Shown: piece by piece, positions 1 through 7,869 of the stretch
How positions within the stretch are numbered: the stretch's first letter is position 1
Layout of the letters: every line of letters starts with the position of its first letter
Source of the DNA: Chamaea fasciata
Lineage: Eukaryota; Chordata; Aves; Passeriformes; Sylviidae
DNA length: 64,000 bases
Reading direction: 5' to 3'
NCBI GenBank assembly: GCA_029207755.1
Contig: JARCOQ010000078.1
Location: 1-64,000, forward strand
The notes under the pieces: model-generated
What the model saw: only the letters and a program-made list of their open reading frames with translations
Databases searched by the model: none
Told to the model about the DNA's origin: nothing
Position numbers and translations under genes: made by a program

Positions 1-509
1 CCAAATGTTTGTTTCCTTACCTGAGGAATAACTGAGGGATTTCCTTTCTTTGCTTGCAATTCCCATTGTTTTCAAGAACCAAGGAAAAAGCTTGATGACT
101 TTGGTTTGATGGCAGCTGTGCTTAAGGGACCAACAAGAGCTGCAGAGATGCTTTTCATGTAATTATCTTTGGAAATAGTAGAGTGAGTTAGTAGAGCAAA
201 GTCCCTCTTCCAAATAGCCTGTCAAGCTGCTCAGGTGAACCCTCAGAGAAGGAAACCTGCTTTTGCTGCTATTGTTTCCACTAACAAGGCCAGTCAATGA
301 AATCAACTGCCAAGGCAAGAGCTGCTGGATGCTGGGAAAGCTGTGGCTGCATCGGGCTTTGGGTGTTTTGTTGGTCAGGAAAGTCATCTCTGCCTCTGTG
401 CCACGGCAGAAAGTGCCACTGCAGAGTGCACCTGAAACAATGGGATCTGGGAGAGCAGTTCCAGACGTGAAAGAAGCGGGTGAGAAACTCGTGTTTCCTT
501 TCTCTTCAG

Positions 510-1192
510 AATCAACTCCTGAAAGCCACCAAAGGGATCCCAAAGCTGCAGCAGCCCAAGCTCCGCTCCCCTTTGCTGCGTGACTTCCTGAGCTGCTGCC
601 TGCAGAGAGACGAGGCGCGGCGCTGGTCTGCCAAGGAGCTGCTGCAGGTAAAATGCCAAGGGGCTGCAGGGGAAACAGTGTCCCAGGGACGGGCTCCTCC
701 TGCACTGAAGTGCAAGGCATCAGGGGAGCCTCCTCCTCCTCACCTCCACTCTTGGTGCTGTTCAAATGAGAACAGTCAGGAATCCTAGACTGGGCTGGGC
801 TGGCAAGGGCCTGTAAGGGTCATCTGCTCCAAGTGCCCTGCAATATGACCAGGGACCTCTTTCAAGAGATCAGGATGCTCAGACCGGAGATATTTCCAGG
901 CCTGGGGCACATAGCAGCTCTTGCAGCAAGCTGTGCCAATGTGGCCCCACTGTTGCTCCTTAGACGTACTCTGATTCAATCTCCTTTTCCTTTGAAAAAT
1001 ATTGCCCTGCCTTTGAGGCTCTTAGCTTGCAAAGTAATGGTTCATTCTTGTTTTTTTTTTTTTTTCTTTGTGCAGCATCCATTTGTAACATCAGCCAAGC
1101 CTGTGTCCAGCCTGGTGCCACTGATCACTTCAGTGAAAGAGTGGAAGGAGGAGACAGGAATCAGACAACTGTTTTCTCCAACACCAGTATAG
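510..1192 (+). CDS. PAK3-like: PAK-like kinase copy 0, last two coding exons (5' part lies outside window)
   Basis: Two exons are visible, 510-647 and 1076-1192, ending in TAG. They encode the C-lobe end of the kinase domain and the C-terminal tail ending in SPTPV. Bases 1-509 are the preceding intron. The exon 510-647 differs from the other copies: its first codon is AAT (Asn) instead of GCT (Ala), and a later codon is CGT (Arg, in PLLRDF) where the others have TGT (Cys). The acceptor (TTCAG) and donor (GTAAAA) are intact. Earlier exons lie left of the window, so whether this copy is complete is unknown. Confidence 0.85.
780..957 (-). mobile_element. CR1 LINE 3'-end fragment in last intron (unit 1)
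   Basis: The + strand reads like the reverse complement of a CR1 3' end. It has a GGCAAGGGCCTGTAAGGGTCATCTG-like segment, then CCCTGCAATATGACCAGGGAC, ATCAGGATGCTCAG, TTTCCAGGCCTGGGGCAC and CTGTGCCA, in the order known for avian CR1. Only the terminal ~180 bases are present and there is no coding part, which is typical of 5'-truncated CR1 copies. It lies in the intron between the last two kinase exons. Identification is from remembered consensus features. Confidence 0.65.
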
Positions 1193-1274
1193 AGAAGGAT
1201 TGTAGAATAGGACTGTAGAGTAGGATTGCAGCTAGGACAGTGGAGTAGGATAGTAGCATAGGATTGGAAATAAA
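1193..1274 (+). terminator. 3' UTR with degenerate short repeats and poly(A) signal, copy 0
   Basis: After the TAG stop comes a run of imperfect repeats of about 12-14 bases resembling GTAGAATAGGACT and GTAGAGTAGGATT (1196-1266). It is followed by a canonical AATAAA at 1269-1274. This places the transcript end only about 100 bases after the stop codon. Confidence 0.75.
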
Positions 1275-3522
1275 GTTTGTGAAACCTCAACTCCTTTCAA
1301 AGATTCCCCTCCTTCTGAGCCTCTGACAAAGCTCAACATTTTCTTCTGAAGTGTCAGTTTTTTCTTAGAGGTGGAGAGTGACATTGATGGCTTCTTTGGT
1401 ACAGTTGGAAAGTGGGGAAGGCTCTCCCGAGGGGAAGCGTGGCCGTGCTGGGCACAGCACAGACCGGTGGCATCGGCCGTCCGGAGCGTGCACAGGAGCA
1501 GAGAAAGGCAAACCACAGGCGAGGGCTGCAGGCCTGGCTGAGGATTGCCACCCTTGTGCCGGCTGCCCTCTAACTCCTGGCCAAGGTGAGCAGTGTGTGC
1601 AGCGCTCTGGGCACAGGGGAGGGAGCCGGGCTGCTCCGCAGGCTCCGGCACAGGGCAGCCTCCTTCAGGCACGGCGCTTCTGCCGGGGGAAGCGAGGCCA
1701 GCGGCAGGCAGGGACAGCTTGTCAGCTCACATCTGCAGGAGCCGGGGCCTCACACGGCTCTGGGAGGAAGCGCCTGCAGTGCTGGAGTTGTGCACTGAGC
1801 CAGAGCAAAAGAGTGAAATGCAGAGTGTTCTGCAGAAATATTCTGGGGCGCCAGGCCAGCCTGCTTTGAGCTCTCTGGCACACAGCAAGCACTGTGCAAT
1901 GCAGCCCTGAGCTGCTGGGAGATAGAGAGGTGTTAGAGAGGAGCCAACTCTCAGATGAAATTTAATGGGGTGACAAAGTCATCAAAGCCAAAGAGAACTG
2001 TTTTTTAGGATGGATTCACCTGAGCTGGGTGTCTATCTCCCTCTCCCAAGAGCCAAACACACGCACAACACACACAGAGAAAATGCTGCTTTTTATTGCC
2101 TTTCCCAGCCCAGGGCGAACCGTGTCCCCTTTCCCTTTGGCTGGGAAATAGGAAACTTGTATTCTGTCCCCACCGCCTCCTTTTCTGTCCCCTCCCCTCT
2201 TCTCCTACTTCTCTTTTGGTTTGGTCTTCACGCTGGCCCCTCTCCCAGCTCACAGCAACACCCAACAAATCAACTAGAACAAACCCAAACCCTAAATAAC
2301 AACCCCAAGAACCAACAGCTTTCGTTCTTTCTTCTCATAACCCTGCAGCTGCAGCAAAATATTACCTCCTATCTCACAGAGGGAATCGGGCAGGAGCCTG
2401 TGGCTCGTGCTTGAGCAGTGAACTGATTTGGAAGGGAGCAGAAGGGTTTCAGCAGGCAGTTTGTGTTTTTCTTCTGAATTGCTGACGGAAAGACACAATG
2501 TGGCTTCAGTCAGCAAAAACATTTTCAAGGTGAATTAAAGAAATGCTTGTGAGCAATGCCCAGAGAAGGCAGGTTTTGAGAAAATATTGAACTGTAACAA
2601 ATTGTGAATTCCCTTTGCATTAACAGACTGTTGAGCCCTCTATTCCTCCAGAGCAGTGATTGATGTGTGCAAGTGACTACCTTAGCCTTGAGAATAGTCT
2701 TCCCCAGAATGCAGCTGGAATGCATTCAAGGGGAAAAGAGTGGTTGTAGGAGGCTCTTGAGCATCAGAGGAGAATTGCAGGAATGGGATGTTCCCCAAAT
2801 GACCATCTGAGACTCTCAAGAGAGCCCTACTCTCCTGTCAGTAACTTCTGAGAAGTGATTTAAATATGTCAACTAATTTGAGGGAATGTTTAGCCTGTGA
2901 GTTTCAGCAAAGTAATGAGTAGGTCTTGTTTCCATGGTTACAAATGAGTAGGTGGGATTTCTGGCTGAGCACGTGTTAGGAAAGTGATTCCCCACGCACC
3001 CAGCACTGAAATGAAGTCATCTCTTGACAGGTGAAAATGAAACCTTTTCCAGCTGTTCCCCTCGGGTTTACCTTTCTGGGGGCCAAAGCTCTGTGCTGCA
3101 GGTGGCCCGGGTGTGTGCAGAGCAAGGCAGCCTCCACAAAGCCCTTGGTTTCCCCACAAGTCGTCATGATTTGTTGCCAGGTGTGCCCAGCTGTGGCAGG
3201 AGAAAGAGCCCGCAGTGCAGTGGGCGCCGTGCCCTGCCCAGCCAGGGCTCTCTGGCACAGAGGAGCAGCAGCAGCACCTTTCAACCCACTCCTGCCCTGG
3301 CCTCACCTGGGACACAGAAGCCTCTGGAAATCAGCACCACCTGGCCCCTTCCCAGCTTGGAGCAGCTCCTGCTGGTGGGCACATCCTGCACTTCTACTGC
3401 TTCCGAACAGGAATCAAGGCACAGGGGGAGACGGACATACAGAGAAGCCCTGGGCTAGTGCAATAAATGGGCAAATGCATGGGGGAATGTGTTAGGAATC
3501 ATTTCAGCTGTCATGCCAATCC
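1275..3522. other. Intergenic stretch with no recognised gene (unit 1; repeats in units 2-4)
   Basis: Several overlapping open frames run through two GC-rich patches (about 1400-1800 and 3050-3400), but none shows a recognisable domain or codon pattern. Their conservation between units only reflects recent duplication. A short CA-rich patch (2056-2080) and an isolated AATAAA (3462-3467) are present. No tRNA, rRNA or other RNA gene was recognised. The equivalents are 16824-19071, 32372-34619 and 47915-50162, plus 63466-64000 in part. Confidence 0.5.
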
Positions 3523-4405
3523 TGCCTTCTCTCCTTTTCTCCCTTCACGTTTCCTGTTCTTTTCCCTCTCACATTTCCACCCCTTCCCCCTCTCGAGTCT
3601 CACAGTTTTCCTCTCATGTTTGCCTCCCAAGTTTTACTCATTTTCCCCACCCTTTTCAGCTCCCTTTCCTCACGCTTTGCCTCTCACATTTCCCCAACTT
3701 CCCGCTTTTTCCTGCTTTTTTGTTCTCTCACGATTGTCACAATTTTCCCCTCACTTATCCTGCCCTTTTCTCCCCTCATGCTTTTCTTCTTTCCTCAGTC
3801 ATTTTTCTCCAAGTTGTCTCCTCATGTTTCTCACTTTTGCCCTCATGTTTCCCAGGCTTTCCCTTTTACATTTCTCCCACTTTCCCCCTCACGTTTATCA
3901 TTCTTTCCCCCTCATGTTGCTTCTACTTTTCCTCTAGCATTTTCTGCCCTTTTTTCACTCCTGTTTTCTGCCACTTTTCCCATCCAACTTCCCACCCTTT
4001 TTTTCCCCCTAATGTTTCCTGCCTTTTTCTGCCCTCTGGTTTCTCCCTCTTTTCCCCTCAGGATTCTCACAATGTTCCCCTCACATTTGCTGCCTGTTTC
4101 TCTCTCTCTGCCAGTAATTTTCTCACTCTCTTCCCCTCACATTTCCCTCCATTTTTTCCTCTATGTTTTTCAGCCTTCCCTGATCATGTTTCTTAGAATT
4201 TTCCCATCATATGTCCTGCCTTTTCCTCCTCTCACCTTCCTCTCCTACTTTCACTCACATCTTCACCATTTTCCCCTCCGTTTTCTCACCCTTTCCCACA
4301 CAGGTTTCCTACGCTTTTCTTCCCTCACACTTCCCTCCTTTTTCCTCTCCCATTTCTCACACTTGTCACCTCATGTTTTCTGCCTTTTTCCCCCTCACAT
4401 TTCTT
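3523..4405. repeat. Degenerate pyrimidine-rich tandem repeat, ~23 bp period (unit 1)
   Basis: This stretch of about 880 bases is almost entirely C and T on the + strand. It is built from loosely repeated blocks resembling CTTTTCCCCTCACATTTCTC, roughly 22-25 bases apart, some 38-40 blocks in all. The long open frames across it translate to Phe/Ser/Pro/His-rich low complexity and are not genes. Strand asymmetry this strong can form triplex (H-DNA) structures. Confidence 0.85.
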
Positions 4406-4480
4406 AACCCACTGCTTCCTGTCAGTGACTCTTCCTCTTCAGTAGTTGATGAGCTTCTTTTCTTCTTTCCTGCAATCCCC

Positions 4481-4822
4481 TCCTCCAAAGAATGGGTGCC
4501 AGAGCAGCGCTCCAAGAAGCCCCTGCCCGTGTGTCTGCTGAACAGAATGGCTGTGCTCGACTTGAACAATCTCGTGAAGAACAACCTAAACTGCAGCGGA
4601 CTTTCAATTCCCTCTAGTCTTCATAGTGTTCTAAAGAAATAGGTACCCTGAGGGATACACGTCGCAGGTGCGCAGCCGCTGCACCATCCGCCTCAAGCAG
4701 ATCCCATCTCCGTTTTCATCACCTCACAGTGACTGTGACTCCTGCCTGGACGAAACCACTTGTGATGCTGCTTGATGCTAATTGGAGTCCATGTGCACAA
4801 GGAGTGCTTTTAGCCCTCTTTC

Positions 4823-4851
<29 letters not shown>
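4481..4851 (+). pseudogene. Unidentified coding-like fragment ending in poly(A), possible retrocopy (unit 1)
   Basis: After the pyrimidine block, base composition changes to balanced, coding-like sequence. One frame (to the TAG at 4640-4642) contains KKPLPVCLLNRMAVLDLNN. A second frame starting just after it contains YTSQVRSRCTIRLKQIP and runs to a TGA near 4773. The segment ends in 29 consecutive A residues (4823-4851). I do not recognise the source gene. A coding-like 3' end followed by an A tail suggests a processed pseudogene, but there is no AATAAA close upstream and no target-site duplication was found, so an ordinary A-rich tract is also possible. Confidence 0.35.
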
Positions 4852-4855
<4 letters not shown>

Positions 4856-5128
4856 TTATTTTAAAACGTTCAATGCCTGGAGTTTCGTATTTTCACCTAT
4901 TTGAATTGCCTTGACATCAAAGTACTGCCAGTTGGCGTTCCAAACTGGCTGGTCTATGTTTGTGTGCACAGAGCAAAGGTGCCAGACCGTGTCCTTTTCC
5001 CGGGTGTCCGTTAATGTCCATTTCAACAGGCACTGAAGGGGGGCTCTGCCTGCCCCACACAGGATGGCAGCCAGAGGGCTGAGGCTGTGCCTCCTAGTGA
5101 GATCAGCCGCCCTGGCAGCCCAGCCCCA

Positions 5129-5205
5129 GCCGCCATCTTGTGTGTGGCTCTCCAGCCCTGGCCGCCATCTTGTGTGTGGCTCCCTCAGCCCTGGCCGCCA
5201 TCTTT
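5129..5205 (-). promoter_or_regulatory. Three tandem YY1-like sites (unit 1)
   Basis: GCCGCCATCTTG occurs at 5129-5140 and 5161-5172, and GCCGCCATCTTT at 5194-5205, spaced 32-33 bases apart in a short local duplication. On the minus strand they read AAGATGGCGGC, the known high-affinity YY1 core. Function is inferred. They precede the olfactory receptor fragment by about 190 bases and the kinase ATG by about 2.7 kb. Confidence 0.5.
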
Positions 5206-5392
5206 TGCACTGACCTAGTCCAGCTCTTAAGCGAATGTGTTGCTGTTTTGTCGGCAGTCAGGGTCCGCCCCAAAGACACCAACACCAGCAGGACAGGCTA
5301 CAGGGAATGGCACGGGTTTGGCTCAAAGCAGCCAGCCCTGACTTGTCACTGTCCTTTATCCATGAACACGTGCCCATATGCAGCCACAGCAA

Positions 5393-5683
5393 ATGTCCAA
5401 CAGCAGCTCCATCAGCCACTTCCTCCCGCTGGCGTTGGCAGACACGCGGCAGCTGCAGCTCCTGCACTTCTGCCTCTTCCTGGGCATCTCCCTGGCTGCC
5501 CTCCTGGGCCACGGCCTCGTCACCAGCGCCGTAGCCTGCGGCCACCACCTGCACAGCCCCATGTTCTTCTTCCTGCTCAACCTGGCCCTCAGCGACCTGG
5601 GCTCCATCTGCACCACTGTCCCCAAAGCCATGCACAATTCCCTCTGGGACACCAGGACCATCTCCTACGCAGGATGTGCTGCA
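5393..5683 (+). pseudogene. Olfactory receptor (family 14-like) 5' fragment, truncated by LTR (unit 1)
   Basis: The first 97 codons of an intronless class II olfactory receptor start at the ATG at 5393 (MSNSSS, with an N-glycosylation motif). TM1, the loop GHHLHSPMFFFLLNLALSD with the OR hallmark PMFFF/LALSD, TM2 and the start of TM3 with its conserved Cys (GCAA) are visible. A full receptor is ~310-320 residues; the MAYDRY motif and everything after it are missing. The break coincides with the ERV LTR edge (5680). The TM1 GN motif is GH here. The frame runs on into the LTR (stop at codon 117 in this unit). The sequence style matches the large bird-specific OR14 (gamma-c) expansion. It is a non-functional gene fragment. 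Confidence 0.85.
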
Positions 5684-6079
5684 CTGCGGAGGATTTCGGC
5701 GAGGGAAGAATGCAATCAATCAATATGATTGGTAAAGCATTGTTCAACTTTATTGCTCATAACATCCGTTCTTATACTTTTGCCCCAAGCATTCAGCATA
5801 CTTGTCAAATTATAATTGGTTAGCATACACTACTCATCTATACTTGATTGGCTATATCAAGCGTGAGAAGGTTCCTCCCCTTGGCATGCTGAAAACTTTG
5901 TATACGTGCTTACTGCTACGCTCTATTAACCACAAGTTCTTTTATCTTTGGCCTGTATCCGTGCTTACTGCTGTCCCAAGGACAGCTTATCTTAGCAGCG
6001 CGTAGGCTGCCAGCACTTGGTATCGGTCCATGAGGCCTCTAATGATCCGTGGCCTTGCTCTGCTAACCATTCTTCAACA
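5680..6079 (-). mobile_element. ERVK-like 3' LTR (unit 1)
   Basis: On the minus strand the 400-base element begins TGTTGAAGAATGG (6079) and ends GTGCA (5680), with the retroviral TG...CA ends. A purine-rich primer tract (6080-6093) abuts its start. It contains a TATAAG box (5771-5776) and an AATAAA signal (5749-5754 on the complementary strand). Any transcription would run leftward, away from the kinase gene. No second LTR is visible on the right side, so the provirus is 5'-truncated. Confidence 0.8.
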
Positions 6080-6446
6080 ATTCCCTCTTTTTTATTTTGT
6101 GCAGCAAACGCAGCGTGTCGAGTAGTTACTGTTTCTGCTATGCGATACATCATCTGTTGCAAGCAGCAAAAAAAGCAAGATACAAAAAGTACAAGCAGTA
6201 TAATAACAATCACAATATTGATTACATGTTGCAGTAGGGAGGTTATCCAAGGCCCTAGCCCGAAAGATCATAGCCAATCTGTTAAACCCAAGCCTGTGTC
6301 TTGCTGCAAATGACTAGTGAGTTCTTACAACTTAGCTATTTGGGTATGAATTGACATGGAGTGATCTCTCTGTACTACCTTGTCAAACTGCCAGAGCAGT
6401 TGTAGGTTTTCTCTTGCCCTTAAGTCTTCAATTAAGTGTACCCCCT
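6080..6446 (-). pseudogene. ERV env transmembrane-subunit remnant (unit 1)
   Basis: Read on the minus strand, the frame shows a short ectodomain end, then a membrane segment (IVIILLVLFVSCFFCCLQQM) and a cytoplasmic tail running into the LTR. This is the layout of a betaretrovirus-like TM protein. In-frame stops TAA (6325-6327) and TGA (6268-6270) interrupt it. The surface subunit and most of TM are missing, and the remnant lies directly behind the integrase end. It is non-functional. Confidence 0.65.
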
Positions 6447-7709
6447 CTAACCCTGGCTGTCCAGTATCGATGTCGCTCTTGCAGGGTCATTAGCAGGACG
6501 GATCCATTTACTAGGTATCCATTGGGGCCCTGTGGGGGTAAGAACACAAACATAACCTCTACCCATGTACTGAACCTCTGCGGGACCTTCCCATACTCCA
6601 GTTTTGGGATCTCGGTACATGACTTTAAACAATGGCTTAGTTGCTTCCTCCTTTACTCCGCCTGAGTGGATGACCGCAGGGGGCTCCGAGTGGTCCCCCA
6701 TTACACACAGATAGTTTAATACAAATAGTGTTTTTGATAGCATGGTCTGCGCATCCACCTCCTCCTTATATTTTAACAGATAATCCTTGAGTGTTTGGTG
6801 GGCTCGCTCCACAATCGCCTGACCTGTTGGTGAATGTGGGATACCTGTGATGTGTGTCACACCCCACTTCTGTAAGAACCTTTGGATCCTGCTGCTCACA
6901 TATGCAGGGCCATTATCTGTCTTAATCTGTTCTGGCACCCCCATCACCGCAAAGCAAGTAGTTAGGTGTCATACCACGTGGAGAGCTTTCTCTCCCGGCT
7001 GCGCTGAAGCCCAAATAAATTTACTGAAAGTATCAATTGTAACATGCACATATTTCAATCTACCAAAGGAGGATACGTGAGTTACATCCATTTGCCAGAT
7101 GTGATTGGGTCCAAGGCCCCGTGGGTTTACTCCCATCCCTAGTCCAGGCCCATGCTGACTACAGAGAGGACAGGATCTGACAATACCACGGGCATCATTC
7201 AGAGATATGCGAAACTGTTTCTTTAGGCCTCGCGCATTCTGGTGAAAAGTCTCATGAGCAATACGTGCCTGCTGAAATCCGTCTTGTGGTACTGCAACAG
7301 AAACCAACTGATCAGCTATGGCATTACCCTGACCCAAACCTTCTGACCATTTGTGGCTTCGAATATGCAAAATCGCAAAAGGAGCTGAGCGCAGCCGAAC
7401 AGCTTGCCTCAGCTGCCTCAAAAGTTCCCATAACCTGTCATTCTTTATATCCTTTATCAATGCATCCTCAATCCGCAGCACCACCCCTACTACGTATCAT
7501 GAGTCTGTGACAATATTTACACCCTGATCTGGCCAATTCATAATGATCCAAAGGACAGCCCTTAATTCTAGCATCTGCAATGAGTCCTCAGTAGTCGAGT
7601 CCACGTGCCCTCCTCCATCCATCCAGATCAAGGCAGAGCGTTTGCTTTGTGACGTCAGGGCACGGTTGTCACGTGGTCGTGGTGACATCACAAGGTTGCC
7701 TTGGTGCAC
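6447..7709 (-). pseudogene. pol: ERV pol remnant: RNase H end plus integrase (unit 1)
   Basis: The minus-strand frame shows an RNase H part (IWMDGGG, an ELRAV helix, and TDS as the next catalytic Asp). It is followed by integrase with its zinc-binding HHCC (AHETFH ... CPLC) and catalytic core: Asp in WQMDVTH, Asp in KTDNGPAY, Glu in GQAIVERAHQ. The C-terminal domain ends in QWIPSKWIRP. An in-frame TGA at 7497-7499 separates RNase H from integrase in every unit. This unit alone has a second TGA at 6969-6971 (an Arg codon elsewhere), splitting the integrase. Reverse transcriptase, protease and gag are absent. It most resembles avian ERVK-type elements. The right edge near 7710 is approximate. 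Confidence 0.85.
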
Positions 7710-7869
7710 GGAAGGCCTCAGGGGTGTCAGAGCAGCTCTTGGCCTTGCTCAGTGCAGGAACTTGGTCCTGTGCTTGAGGCTTTTGTCAGGGGGCAGCTGC
7801 TGACTGACAGGAGACTTCTTTTAGCTAGCGTTAGAGCGCAGTCTGCAAACTTGCACAGCAGTTGCCACA
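7650..7869 (+). promoter_or_regulatory. Putative promoter-proximal region, kinase copy 1
   Basis: A perfect CRE palindrome TGACGTCA (7650-7657) and an E-box CACGTG (7670-7675) lie about 200 bases before the proposed ATG, inside the ERV RNase H remnant. Bases 7710-7869 hold no ORF or TATA box that I recognise. Promoter function is inferred from position only. Confidence 0.35.

Noticed and set aside
163..765. 200-codon minus-strand frame across the penultimate kinase exon
   Set aside because: It is the antisense shadow of the exon at 510-647 and its flanking introns, with no recognisable protein features.
2281..2300. AAACCCAAACCCTAAATAAC as an interstitial telomere repeat
   Set aside because: Only one CCCTAA-like unit is present, so it is not a telomeric tract.
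3467..4642. Long overlapping + strand frames (up to 263 codons) rich in Phe, Ser, Pro and His
   Set aside because: They are a by-product of a pyrimidine-rich repeat that rarely forms stop codons in any + frame; there is no domain and all frames look alike.
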